From: Betaproteobacteria bacterium
GTDB lineage: Bacteria > Pseudomonadota > Gammaproteobacteria > Burkholderiales > Thiobacteraceae
Direction of reading: 5' to 3'
Assembly (NCBI GenBank): GCA_025361165.1
Contig: JANYAU010000031.1
Coordinates: 1-39,695, forward strand
DNA length: 39,695 nt
Part shown: one piece after another, positions 21,481 through 31,024 of the stretch
How the letters are laid out: each line of letters begins with the position of its first letter
How positions within the stretch are numbered: position 1 is the first letter of the stretch
Position numbers and translations under genes: made by a program
The notes under the pieces: generated by a model
Told to the model about the DNA's origin: nothing
The model's input: the letters and a program-made list of their open reading frames with translations, nothing else
The model's database searches: none

Positions 21481-22410
21481 CTAGGCCAGAAACGGGCGAA
21501 GGGTGTCCGCCAAAATCACCGGATCGAATTTGGCAACATAGGTGTCGACGCCGACGCTTTGCCCCATAGCGCGATTCGCTTCGGAGGAGAGCGAGGAGTG
21601 CATCACCACCGGGATACCATCGAAACGATGATCTGACTTGATGTTCTTCGCCAGCACATAACCATCCATTTCCGGCATTTCAGCATCGGTAAGAATGACA
21701 CTAATTTGATCCTTGAGCGAAGTCCCTTCTTGGTGTACTCGCTGAGCCAGGGCTTGCAATTTTTCCCATGCTTCTAAGCCATTGGTGGCTTGCTGATATT
21801 TCACATTCATAGCTTCCAAGACCTTGGTGATTTCCTTGCGGGCGATAGTCGAGTCATCGGCGAAAAACACCATGTGTTCGCGTTCCGATTGCACTTTCTC
21901 GAGTTGCGGAATTTCCTCTACACCGATAGCGCGGGCCAAAATTTGCTCGACGTCCAGGATCGATACTAATTTGCCGTCGGGCAACTCGGTGATCGCGGTG
22001 ATGAGCGCGTCGCTGCCCATGAGCATGGATTGCGGCGGCTTCACTTTGTCCCAATCGACCCGGATGATGCGGTCCACGTCATGCACCAGAAAACCTTGGG
22101 TATGGCGTGAGAATTCGGTCACGATCATGGTGTGTCCGGTGTCCTCGGGGGCGCCTTCCAAGTTAGTGAACTTGGCGAGCGAAATTACCGGAATGATATT
22201 GCCGCGCAATGAGATAACGCCCTCCACGCCGGGTGGGGTATTCGGCGTTTTAGTGATGGTCGGGGTCTGCGATACCTCGCGCACCTTGAACACATTGATG
22301 CCGAATACTTCTCCCGTGCCTAAGGAAAACAGTAGGATTTCCATTTTATTCGAGCCCGCGAGCTTGGTGCGGGCGTCGATCGAATCGATGAGAGCTTGTT
22401 GTGCGTCCAT
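21481..22410 (-). CDS. cheV: chemotaxis protein CheV (CheW-REC fusion)
   Basis: N-terminal CheW-like (FGINVFKVREV, VISLRGNIIPVISLAKF) plus C-terminal REC (FFADDSTIARKEI, LTDAEMPEMDGY). Confidence 0.94.
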   Translation of the reverse strand: MDAQQALIDSIDARTKLAGSNKMEILLFSLGTGEVFGINVFKVREVSQTPTITKTPNTPPGVEGVISLRGNIIPVISLAKFTNLEGAPEDTGHTMIVTEFSRHTQGFLVHDVDRIIRVDWDKVKPPQSMLMGSDALITAITELPDGKLVSILDVEQILARAIGVEEIPQLEKVQSEREHMVFFADDSTIARKEITKVLEAMNVKYQQATNGLEAWEKLQALAQRVHQEGTSLKDQISVILTDAEMPEMDGYVLAKNIKSDHRFDGIPVVMHSSLSSEANRAMGQSVGVDTYVAKFDPVILADTLRPFLA

Positions 22411-22435
22411 GGTTTTATCGTCCTAGTCTGGCGGG

Positions 22436-23401
22436 TTAGGCCGCTGCTGCGACATTGCCTTCAAGAATGCGGGTGAGCGTTTCTGCAAGCCGTTGCGGTT
22501 CGAATTTTGAGACATATTCATCTACCCCGACCGAGCGCCCGAGTTGCTGGTTCGACATGCCGGAGAGCGAGGAGTGCATGATGACGGGGATGCCGGCAAA
22601 GCGCGGATCGCTTTTTACATTCTTGGTGAGGATGTAGCCGTCCATCTCCGGCATTTCCACGTCGGTGAGGATCAACTGGATGAGGTCGGTCAGCGGGATA
22701 TGGGCTGCTTCCGCTTGTGCGGCGAACCGCTTCAAATCTTCCCAGGCGCTTTTGCCGTTCGTGGCGAAATGGTAGTTCACGGCCAGCGCCTGCAAAGTGC
22801 GCTCGATTTGCTTGCGTGCGACCGGCGAATCGTCGCAGAAGAAAATGGTATGGTTTTCCGTCTGGAGCGGCTTTACTTGGCTAAAGATGAGGTCGTCGTC
22901 GACACCGGCGGTGGTCTCGGCGAGGATTTTTTCCACATCCATTAACATTACCAAGCGGCCGTCTTGTAGCTCGGTGACGGCGGTGACCAGCCCCCCCACA
23001 TGCGAGGAGAACATATCCGGCGGCACGCGAATCGAAGACCAATCCAAGCGCAAAATAGTATCCACCGCCCCCACGAGGAAGCCCTGCGTGTGGCCGTTGT
23101 ATTCCGTCACGATCATGACTTCCGGCTTATCTTCGGTTTGGACGCCGGTGTATTTAACCAGATCGACGATGGGTACCAGTTGGCCGCGCAGACTGACCAT
23201 GCCTTCCACGAATGGCGGCAATTCCGGCGGGCGGGTGATCTCCGGCACACGCATCACTTCGCGTACCTTGAACACATTGATGCCGTAAGTTTCGCAGCGC
23301 CCGGAGCGGCTGTCCGTCCCCAAGGTGAAGAGCAATATCTCCAGTTTATTGGTGCCAGCCAATTTGGTTCGGCCATCGATATTCTTCAATAGTTCAGACA
23401 T
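22436..23401 (-). CDS. cheV: chemotaxis protein CheV, second tandem copy
   Basis: YGINVFKVREVMRVPEITRPPELPPFVEGMVSLRGQLVPIVDLVKY plus REC FFCDDSPVARKQIERTL, LTDVEMPEMDGYILTKN. Confidence 0.94.
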   Translation of the reverse strand: MSELLKNIDGRTKLAGTNKLEILLFTLGTDSRSGRCETYGINVFKVREVMRVPEITRPPELPPFVEGMVSLRGQLVPIVDLVKYTGVQTEDKPEVMIVTEYNGHTQGFLVGAVDTILRLDWSSIRVPPDMFSSHVGGLVTAVTELQDGRLVMLMDVEKILAETTAGVDDDLIFSQVKPLQTENHTIFFCDDSPVARKQIERTLQALAVNYHFATNGKSAWEDLKRFAAQAEAAHIPLTDLIQLILTDVEMPEMDGYILTKNVKSDPRFAGIPVIMHSSLSGMSNQQLGRSVGVDEYVSKFEPQRLAETLTRILEGNVAAAA

Positions 23402-23439
23402 GTGGACACTCCTTTAACTGGCATTTTTTCACGCGGTTA

Positions 23440-24576
23440 TTAATCTTCACAGTGGCGGCCCTCGCATAAAGAAATGGAATTAGCTTCAGCCGCCTCTGCC
23501 AGGCGCCCCAGCTCGGCGAGCACTTGCATGGAGGCGCGCTCCATTTCCACAAGACTCTTCAATGCCGATTCATGCTCGCCAGTGCGGTAGTTCTCGATCG
23601 CGCTGATGCCATGGGTGTGCACGGCGCGGTGCGGCTGCTCAATTTGCACATAGCCGGGTAGCTTGGAGTACACGGATTTGCCTTCGCCTTCGTAATACCA
23701 CTTACCCAAACGACATTGCGTGTGGCTGGGAAACTCATGGGCCGCTTTTTTCGACAGACCCATGAAAATTTTGTACACCTCAAACTTATAGACCAGATGA
23801 TCGACCTTGGCCAACTCGACAAAGCTGCGTAAGGCCGAGGCAGCGATCGCGCCTTCCATCTTATGTGACAGATTCAACAGTTCATGCAAACTTTCCGTTG
23901 CGGCTTCACCTTGACGGCTGAAACTGTTCGATTGCTCGGCTTCACTTTCCATTTGGGTTTTGGCGCAGAGGATTTCCTCTTGGATGTTTGCAACCAAAGT
24001 AGAGATTTCGCTGGTCGCGTGGCTGGTGCGCTCGGCGAGTTTACGTACCTCGTCCGCTACCACGGCGAAGCCGCGTCCTTGCTCACCGGCGCGCGCCGCT
24101 TCGATGGCAGCGTTCAGGGCGAGCAGATTGGTCTGATCGGCGATTTCCTTGATCAACATCACGATGCCGCCGATTTGGCCGGCGCGTTCGTTTAAGTTTT
24201 CTACGCTATGCGCCGTTTGTTGTGTTTTTTCGGAAACGCGATGCAAATTGGCAGCGATTTGCGCCATTGCGTCGCGGCTTTGATTCGACGCGCTGGCCGC
24301 TTCCACAGCGCCTTTTTGTTCCGATTTCATAGTGGTAGCCAAACCAGACAAGGAGCGCTGCAACTCGACGAACGATTCGCCGAAATTTTGCATACTAGTG
24401 AACATGCCGGCATACAGTGCCTGCTTGGCCGACAAGTCTGCCACTTGTGCGGCAAGGGCGGATTTTTCCGTGGTCGTGTTCTCAAGTACGGCATTGATCT
24501 GATCACGTTCCCGTTTCAATTGCGCGAACTGGGTTTGCAGTGTTTCAAACTGGCTTTTCCATCGTCTGCCAAACAT
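23440..24576 (-). CDS. cytoplasmic methyl-accepting chemotaxis protein with C-terminal CZB (chemoreceptor zinc-binding) domain
   Basis: MCP hallmark [39 protein letters not shown]; no TM segment; CZB-type DHLVYK...CRLGKW...HRAVH. Confidence 0.92.
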   Translation of the reverse strand: MFGRRWKSQFETLQTQFAQLKRERDQINAVLENTTTEKSALAAQVADLSAKQALYAGMFTSMQNFGESFVELQRSLSGLATTMKSEQKGAVEAASASNQSRDAMAQIAANLHRVSEKTQQTAHSVENLNERAGQIGGIVMLIKEIADQTNLLALNAAIEAARAGEQGRGFAVVADEVRKLAERTSHATSEISTLVANIQEEILCAKTQMESEAEQSNSFSRQGEAATESLHELLNLSHKMEGAIAASALRSFVELAKVDHLVYKFEVYKIFMGLSKKAAHEFPSHTQCRLGKWYYEGEGKSVYSKLPGYVQIEQPHRAVHTHGISAIENYRTGEHESALKSLVEMERASMQVLAELGRLAEAAEANSISLCEGRHCED

Positions 24577-24618
24577 GTCACACTCTCCTGGCTGCGGTAG
24601 TATTGTTTCTGTCGCGCT

Positions 24619-26259
24619 TTAGTCGGCTTGCAAACGGAACCGGCTAATGACGTTTTGCAGACCCTTCGAATGGTTCACCATCTCTTGCGAGGTGGTGGCC
24701 GCGAGTTCGATAGCACGGCTGTTTTCTTGCGCCATGCGCGCGATTTCCTCAACGGTGGTGGTGAGAGAGTCACTGGCAGTAGATTGATCGCGAGTTGCAT
24801 TGGCGATATGGCCAATCATTTCCACCACCTGTTCCACGCTGCGCGTAATGTCTTGTAGCGCCTTGCCCGCCTGGTTGGCTAGCTCGACACCCTCGCGCAC
24901 CTCATTACTGCCCTGACGCATGCTATCCACCGCTTGCCCGGTATCACTTTGGATGGCGCCGATCATGGTCGATATCTCAGCAGTGGCGGCGGTGGTGCGT
25001 TCGGCCAACTTGCGCACCTCGTCCGCTACCACGGCAAAGCCGCGTCCCTGTTCTCCGGCGCGTGCGGCTTCGATGGCGGCGTTGAGTGCCAGCAAATTGG
25101 TTTGATCGGCGATGTCTTTAATGACAGAAAGAATTTTTCCGATCTGACTCGAACGCTGGCCGAGATCGGCAATCGATATCGCGGATTCGCTCACGGTTCT
25201 TGCGACCTTTTCAATCCCTTGTACCGCACTGGCTACGACCTTATTGCCTTGTTTCGACAGTTCGCGGGCATTGTTGGCGGCGCTGACTATTTCTTCGGAC
25301 GTTTCTGCGATTGCTTTAAAGGAGGTATTCAGTTGCTCGACCGAGCTTGCGGCTTCCGCTGCGCGCACGGTTTGTTGCCGCGAGCTTTGCGCGACTTGTG
25401 CCGCTGTCACGGATAAAGCGTCGGCATTTTGGTTCACTTGCGTGCTGGAGTGATTGACTTCACTGATTAAATTGGCGAATTGCGCCGTCATTTGATTAAA
25501 GCTTGCGCCCACACGGGCCAATTCGTCGCGACCGACGATGCGAATATTGGTCGTGAGGTCGCCGCTTGCCAGTTGGGCCGAAGCCTTTTCTAGCATGGAG
25601 ACACCGCGATGAATGGAGCGGCCGATAATCATGCCCATGATGACGGCCAATAAAATGCCCAGCGCTACACTGGCTAGCGAGGCAATGCGCGAAATCTTGG
25701 CTTGTTTCAAGGATTGCTCGAATTGCTGTTGCGCCAACTGGGTCTGATATTGGATGAAGGCATCAATGGCATCGGAGGCCTTGGCGAAAGTCGGGTCTAC
25801 AGTCTCATGCCGTAATTTGTCGGCCGCAGTGAATTTTTCACCCTGTAACAGATCGATCATGGGTATCACACCCGTCCGGCCGAAGGTGGTGCGTGCCTCC
25901 ACAAATGCATCTAGCAGCTTTTTTTCTTGGCCTTCCGGAGTATGTTTTTTGTAGGTCTCCAGCAGTTGTTCGACTTTAAAAATATTGCTGCGCACCCTGT
26001 CCGTCAGCCCCATGATTTCGAAGGCATCGGTTTCCTGGCGTGCAGCAAGCAATAAGATACGAATTTGGTTCTGGTGATTACGCACATCGTTGAGGAGGCC
26101 GATTGCGACCAACCGGTCCTTATAAATAGACTCCGCCGCTTGCTGCGCATTGTAAATACCCCATTGCCCCGCTACGCCGATCGCCACCATAAGTAGCGTG
26201 GCGAACGCGATCAAGACGGTTAACTTGGTGCGTATGGTCAAATTCGCGAGCATGTTCAT
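24619..26259 (-). CDS. methyl-accepting chemotaxis protein (membrane-bound, HAMP)
   Basis: [33 protein letters not shown]1, TM2 about residue 200, MCP hallmark region. ATG at 26259 has an AAAGGGA Shine-Dalgarno; the listed ORF starts at 26277. Confidence 0.93.
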   Translation of the reverse strand: MNMLANLTIRTKLTVLIAFATLLMVAIGVAGQWGIYNAQQAAESIYKDRLVAIGLLNDVRNHQNQIRILLLAARQETDAFEIMGLTDRVRSNIFKVEQLLETYKKHTPEGQEKKLLDAFVEARTTFGRTGVIPMIDLLQGEKFTAADKLRHETVDPTFAKASDAIDAFIQYQTQLAQQQFEQSLKQAKISRIASLASVALGILLAVIMGMIIGRSIHRGVSMLEKASAQLASGDLTTNIRIVGRDELARVGASFNQMTAQFANLISEVNHSSTQVNQNADALSVTAAQVAQSSRQQTVRAAEAASSVEQLNTSFKAIAETSEEIVSAANNARELSKQGNKVVASAVQGIEKVARTVSESAISIADLGQRSSQIGKILSVIKDIADQTNLLALNAAIEAARAGEQGRGFAVVADEVRKLAERTTAATAEISTMIGAIQSDTGQAVDSMRQGSNEVREGVELANQAGKALQDITRSVEQVVEMIGHIANATRDQSTASDSLTTTVEEIARMAQENSRAIELAATTSQEMVNHSKGLQNVISRFRLQAD

Positions 26260-26298
26260 CGAGCAATTCCCTTTCATTTCTCCAGTGGGATTGCCTGC

Positions 26299-26326
26299 TT
26301 ATCGGCACGAAAAAGGGAAAACTTTA
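26299..26326 (-). promoter_or_regulatory. sigma-28 (FliA) promoter for the chemotaxis gene run
   Basis: Minus strand reads TAAAGTTT-N12-GCCGATAA; both boxes match the enterobacterial FliA consensus 8/8, with a spacer one nt longer than the usual 11. Confidence 0.88.
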
Positions 26327-26393
26327 ATTGTCTTCGGGTACGCTATTTCACACTAAGGACTTGTTTTCTTTGGGCTGCTCTGGGGACTATGGC

Positions 26394-26399
26394 TATAAT
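26394..26399 (+). promoter_or_regulatory. candidate sigma-70 -10 element (TATAAT) upstream of flrB
   Basis: Exact TATAAT 34 nt before the GTG start; no convincing -35 at 16-18 nt spacing. Confidence 0.4.
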
Positions 26400-26432
26400 C
26401 CGATATCTCTTATTTAAGGCTAGGCCAAGCGC

Positions 26433-27599
26433 GTGCCGGAATCCAAGACCCCGATCGATCCTCGCGAATTGGAACAGGCATTTTCTCTGTTCAACCGCGC
26501 TTCCGAGCAGTTGGCCGCGACCTATGCCGGCCTGCAACATCAAGTCGCCAGCCTGACTCAGGAACTGGCTATCGCCAATGGCGAACTCAAACGGCAGTAT
26601 TTGGAAAAGGAAGCCTTGTCGCAGCGCCTGACAGCTTTACTCGCGGCGTTGCCGGCGGGCGTCGTGGTGGTGGACCCGGGCGAACGCGTGATCGAGGCCA
26701 ATCCGGCGGCGCAAGCGATGTTGGGCGCGCCTCTGCTGGGGCTAGCCTGGCCGGTGGCCCAGGCTTGTACCCTGCATCCGACGGCAAGCGTGGGCGAATG
26801 GGAGACGACGATCCATGCTGCCCCGCTGCGGCTGGCCTTATCCACCAACGTCTTGCTCGGCACTGGCGGCCAGATTTTATTGTTTCACGACATCACGCAG
26901 CCGCATGCCCTGCAAGTGGAACTGGCGCGGCATCAGCGCTTGTCCGCAATGGGCGAAGTCGCGGCGCGGCTCGCGCATCAATTGCGCACGCCGCTCGCGA
27001 CCGCCTTGTTATACGCTTCGCAGCTTTCTCAGCCGCAACTCGATCCGGTGGAGCGCGTGCGCTTTGGCGACAAAGTCGTGGCGCGATTGAAACACTTGGA
27101 GCATCTGATTCAAGACATGCTGTTGTTCGTACGGGGTGAAGCGGGCGGGCGCGACGTGCTTGCGGTCGCTGACTTACTTGCGGATTTACAGCAAGTGATG
27201 GAACCGCAAATGCTGGAGCGCGGTTTAGTATTTGTTGTCGAACATGGGGCGGCCGCAGCGCAGATTTTGGGTAGCCGTGAAGCGCTTACCGGCGCCCTGG
27301 TGAATCTATTGGAAAACGCCATGCAAAATTCTCCGCCAGGCGCGCGCGTGACGCTCTCCAGCCGGAAAGAAAACGAACAAGTCTGGTTGCGCGTTGTGGA
27401 TACCGGGCCGGGCATCGACCCCGCCATGCTCGATCGGCTGTTCGAACCGTTTTTCACTACACGTCAGGAAGGCACGGGCCTCGGGTTGGCGATTGTGCGC
27501 GGTGTGGCGCAGGCGCATGGCGGCGAGGTGGCGGTGCACTCTACGCCGGGCCAGGGCGCCGAGTTTGCGCTGCGTTTGCCGTGCGCCAAAAAGGAGTAA
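26433..27599 (+). CDS. flrB: flagellar two-component sensor histidine kinase, FlrB/FleS type
   Basis: PAS-like N-terminus, H-box GEVAARLAHQLRTPLATALLYASQL, GTGLGLAIVRGVAQAHGG; immediately upstream of a sigma-54 activator and fliE; no TM. Confidence 0.88.
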   Translation: MPESKTPIDPRELEQAFSLFNRASEQLAATYAGLQHQVASLTQELAIANGELKRQYLEKEALSQRLTALLAALPAGVVVVDPGERVIEANPAAQAMLGAPLLGLAWPVAQACTLHPTASVGEWETTIHAAPLRLALSTNVLLGTGGQILLFHDITQPHALQVELARHQRLSAMGEVAARLAHQLRTPLATALLYASQLSQPQLDPVERVRFGDKVVARLKHLEHLIQDMLLFVRGEAGGRDVLAVADLLADLQQVMEPQMLERGLVFVVEHGAAAAQILGSREALTGALVNLLENAMQNSPPGARVTLSSRKENEQVWLRVVDTGPGIDPAMLDRLFEPFFTTRQEGTGLGLAIVRGVAQAHGGEVAVHSTPGQGAEFALRLPCAKKE

Positions 27600-27610
27600 G
27601 CTTGCGCCCC

Positions 27611-28957
27611 ATGAAAGCATTGCCCATCCTCATTGTGGAAGATGATCACGAATTGCGCGAAGCCTTGAGCGACACGCTCAAACTCGCGGGGTATAGCGTC
27701 GTCACCGCGCAAGACGGCGAAGCCGCGCTGCAAGTGATGGCCGGCCAGCCGGTTGGACTGGTCATTTCAGACGTAATGATGCAGCCGATGGATGGCCATA
27801 CCTTGCTCAAGCGCATCAAGGCCACCACGCCGCAGATACCGGTGTTGCTGATGACCGCCTACGGCATGATCGAAAAAGCGGTGGAGGCGATGCGCGATGG
27901 CGCATGCGATTATTTGACCAAGCCTTTTGACGCCGATAAATTATTGGCGCAAGTGGCGCGCTACATGCTCGCCATTCACTACGACAGCTCGGGCGAGGTG
28001 ATTGCACAGGATGCGCTGTCGCGCGAGTTGCTCGTGCTGGCCGAGCGTGTGGCAGCGTCTCATACCACCGTGCTGATTAGTGGTGAATCCGGCAGCGGCA
28101 AAGAAGTGATGGCGCGGTTTATCCATCGCCATTCGCCGCGCGCGGAGCAAGCGTTTATCGCCATCAACTGCGCGGCGATTCCCGATAATCTGCTTGAGTC
28201 CACGCTGTTCGGGTATGAAAAGGGCGCTTTCACCGGCGCGCAAACGGCGCAGACCGGTAAGTTCGAGCAAGCCAACGGCGGCACGCTGCTGCTGGATGAA
28301 ATTTCGGAAATGCCGCTGCAACTCCAAGCCAAATTACTGCGTGTGCTGCAAGAGCGCGAAGTGGAGCGCATCGGCGGCAAAAAGCCGATAGCGTTGGATG
28401 TGCGCGTGATCGCCACATCCAACCGCACGATGGAAGCCGAAGTAACGGCCGGACGTTTCCGCGAAGATTTGTATTATCGGCTCAACGTGTTTCCGCTACG
28501 CATCGCGCCGTTGCGCGAGCGGGTGCAGGACATTGTGCCGCTGGCGCGGCATATGCTCGGGCGCTTAGGGGGGACGACCGGGCGGCATGGGCTTTCCCTT
28601 TCAAAACAAGCGGAAGAGCGATTGACGGGCTATACTTGGCCGGGTAACATCCGTGAGCTAGAGAATGTGATTCAGCGCGCAATGATACTCGCGCCCGGCA
28701 ATGTGATCGAAGTGGTGCACTTGCACTTGCCGGAGGCGGCAAAAATTGCCGCCTCATCCCGGCCACCGGTTGCCGAGGTGGAGCGTCCGCAAGACATTAA
28801 GACGCTGGAGCGGACGCATATTTTGGAAACCTTGGCGGCGGTCAAGGGTTCGCGCAAACAGGCTGCGGAACGGCTCGGAATGAGCGAACGCACCTTGCGC
28901 TATAAGCTGCAGCGCTTACGCGAAGAGGGCATTGATCCAGACGCTAGACAGAGTTAG
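27611..28957 (+). CDS. flrC: sigma-54-dependent response regulator, FlrC/FleR type
   Basis: REC domain (ILIVEDDHELREAL), AAA+ GESGSGKEVMARFIH, GAFTGAQ, Fis-type HTH SRKQAAERLGMSERTLRYKLQRLREEGI; start set at ATG 27611. Confidence 0.9.
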   Translation: MKALPILIVEDDHELREALSDTLKLAGYSVVTAQDGEAALQVMAGQPVGLVISDVMMQPMDGHTLLKRIKATTPQIPVLLMTAYGMIEKAVEAMRDGACDYLTKPFDADKLLAQVARYMLAIHYDSSGEVIAQDALSRELLVLAERVAASHTTVLISGESGSGKEVMARFIHRHSPRAEQAFIAINCAAIPDNLLESTLFGYEKGAFTGAQTAQTGKFEQANGGTLLLDEISEMPLQLQAKLLRVLQEREVERIGGKKPIALDVRVIATSNRTMEAEVTAGRFREDLYYRLNVFPLRIAPLRERVQDIVPLARHMLGRLGGTTGRHGLSLSKQAEERLTGYTWPGNIRELENVIQRAMILAPGNVIEVVHLHLPEAAKIAASSRPPVAEVERPQDIKTLERTHILETLAAVKGSRKQAAERLGMSERTLRYKLQRLREEGIDPDARQS

Positions 28958-28971
28958 GTATGGATTTTGCT
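28957..28971 (+). promoter_or_regulatory. candidate sigma-54 promoter upstream of fliE
   Basis: GG-N10-GC spacing: GGTATGGATTTTGCT; good -12 (TTTTGCT), weak -24 (AGGTAT). Confidence 0.4.
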
Positions 28972-29014
28972 GTTCAAGTTGGGGTGAAGGTCAACCGTAT
29001 GAAGAGTAGACAAG

Positions 29015-29332
29015 ATGGATACTAAAGGTATTGATCAGCTTCTAAGCCAGTTGCAAGCCGCGTCTCAGCTCGCGGCGGGGAACACCGACGCTACGCCTAC
29101 CGGCGGGCCAGGTGATTTTGCCGCCATGCTGCAGGCGTCGTTGAACCAGGTGAACGCCGTGCAAACGGATACGAAGCAACTCGCCCAGGCCTTCGAGCAA
29201 GGCGCCCCCAACGTGAATGTCGAAGACGTGATCATCTCGCTGCAAAAAGCCGATGTTTCGTTTCAGACCATGGTGCAGGTTCGTAATAAGCTGGTAGAAG
29301 CCTATCAGCAAGTGATGAGCATGCCGGTTTAA
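29015..29332 (+). CDS. fliE: flagellar hook-basal body complex protein FliE
   Basis: Small protein with FAAMLQASLNQVNAVQ and VEDVIISLQKADVSFQTMVQVRNKLVEAYQQVMSMPV; followed by fliF. Confidence 0.95.
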   Translation: MDTKGIDQLLSQLQAASQLAAGNTDATPTGGPGDFAAMLQASLNQVNAVQTDTKQLAQAFEQGAPNVNVEDVIISLQKADVSFQTMVQVRNKLVEAYQQVMSMPV

Positions 29333-29404
29333 GCCATTTGAGCGTTTTTAGGCATCGGGCTTTTTCTGGCCTGCTGCTTAAGCGCTCACACGTAAAGGGT
29401 ACTT

Positions 29405-31024
29405 ATGGCGGTTGCAACGCAGCCTTCACTGGTTGCGCAATTACAGAATTTTGGACAGCTCTCCAACAGCCAAAAAATCGGCTTCATCATAGCCGCCGCC
29501 GCCATCATCGCCCTTTTTTCCGGCGCTTATCTCTGGTACCAAACACCTTCCTACCAAATTCTCTACACTAATCTGTCCGAAAAGGATGGCGGTGCGGTTA
29601 TCAATGCGCTGCAGCAGATGAATGTGCCATTCAAAGCCGAAGGCACCAGCGCGATCAAAGTGCCGATGGACAAAGTGTACGAAGTACGGCTCAAGCTTGC
29701 CGCGCAAGGTATTCCCAAAGGCGGCGCCAGTTTCGATTTATTAGATAATCAAAAGCTCGGTGTAAGCCAATTCGTCGAACAGATAAATTACCAGCGCGCG
29801 TTGGAGGGTGAACTCGCACGCACGATCGAAGCAATATCCGTAGTACAAGGCGCGCGCGTGCATTTGGCGATTCCGCGCCCGTCGGTATTCTTGCGTGACC
29901 AGCAAAAACCCTCAGCCTCGGTGTTTCTCAATTTGGGCGGCGGTAAACACTTGGATCCGGCGCAAGTCAGCGGCATCGTGCATTTGGTTTCTTCCAGTGT
30001 GGCCGATTTGCCGGCGCAAAATATTACCGTAGTCGATCAAAGCGGTAATCTGTTGATCGCGCCCGATGTGCGGGGCGATAAAGCGGGACTCGATCCGACT
30101 CAACTCGAATATCTCAATCAAATCGAATCGAGTTTTGTAAACCGCATCCAATCGATCGTGGCTCCGATTGTAGGTGAGGGTAATGTGCGCGCCCAGGTGA
30201 CGGCCGATCTCGATTTTTCTCAGACTGAGCAAACCGCGGAAACCTACAAGCCGAACCCCACTCCGCAGGAAGCCGCAATCCGCAGTCAACAAACCAGTGA
30301 TAGCAATGGTGGCGCAGGCGTGGCGGCCAGTGGTGTGCCGGGCGCACTCTCCAACCAGCCGCCAGGAGCGGCTTCTGCTCCCATTACCGCACCACCGTCC
30401 GCCGTAGTTGGCACGGGTAGTGCTCCGGCGGCCGTGACTTCTGCGGGTGGCCACCGTGACGCTACAGTAAATTATGAGCTCGACAAGACCATCAAACATA
30501 CTAAGCTTCCTGTCGGGAGCGTGAAGCGCTTGTCAGCTGCGGTAGTGGTGAACTATAAGAAGAAAACAGCGGAAGATGGCAAGGTGAGCTTTGTACCGCT
30601 GACAGCTGCGGAACTGACCCAAATTAATAATTTGGTGAAGGATGCAATGGGGTTTAATCAACCGCGCGGCGATAGCTTGAATGTGGTCAATGCTGCGTTT
30701 AACCTGCCCGCGCCCGAAAAAGTGGAAGAAATTTCGTTCTGGGAGAAGCCTCGATTTGAAGCAGGCGCGATGGCGGTTATCAAGTTCATCGCTATCGCAA
30801 TCGTGCTGTGGTTGCTGGTGTTCCGCATCTTAATGCCGATTTTGCGCCAATTGGCTATACCGCCTCCCGCATTGCCGATGGCGGAAGCGGGAAGGGATGT
30901 GATGGCGAAAGGGCGTGAGAACGCGGGATACCAAGACAATTTACAAGCGGCGCGCCAACTCGCGCGTCAAGATCCGAAGGTGGTGGCAAACGTAGTGAAG
31001 GAATGGGTTGGCGGCGGTGAGTGA
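29405..31024 (+). CDS. fliF: flagellar M-ring protein FliF
   Basis: YQILYTNLSEKDGGAVINALQQMNVPFK, GARVHLAIPRPSVFLRDQQKPSASVFLNL, two TM segments. Confidence 0.97.
   Translation: MAVATQPSLVAQLQNFGQLSNSQKIGFIIAAAAIIALFSGAYLWYQTPSYQILYTNLSEKDGGAVINALQQMNVPFKAEGTSAIKVPMDKVYEVRLKLAAQGIPKGGASFDLLDNQKLGVSQFVEQINYQRALEGELARTIEAISVVQGARVHLAIPRPSVFLRDQQKPSASVFLNLGGGKHLDPAQVSGIVHLVSSSVADLPAQNITVVDQSGNLLIAPDVRGDKAGLDPTQLEYLNQIESSFVNRIQSIVAPIVGEGNVRAQVTADLDFSQTEQTAETYKPNPTPQEAAIRSQQTSDSNGGAGVAASGVPGALSNQPPGAASAPITAPPSAVVGTGSAPAAVTSAGGHRDATVNYELDKTIKHTKLPVGSVKRLSAAVVVNYKKKTAEDGKVSFVPLTAAELTQINNLVKDAMGFNQPRGDSLNVVNAAFNLPAPEKVEEISFWEKPRFEAGAMAVIKFIAIAIVLWLLVFRILMPILRQLAIPPPALPMAEAGRDVMAKGRENAGYQDNLQAARQLARQDPKVVANVVKEWVGGGE

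Noticed and set aside
15780-25120. Repeated 100-nt tract in three MCP genes (near 15790-15900, 24039-24150, 25008-25120)
   Set aside because: Explained by the universally conserved MCP signalling tip ([30 protein letters not shown]); paralogy rather than a mobile or regulatory repeat.
29339-29394. Inverted repeat TGAGCG...CGCTCA in the fliE-fliF gap
   Set aside because: Only 6-bp arms around a loop of about 40 nt; likely by chance. A GG-N10-GC match in the same gap has a poor -12 box.
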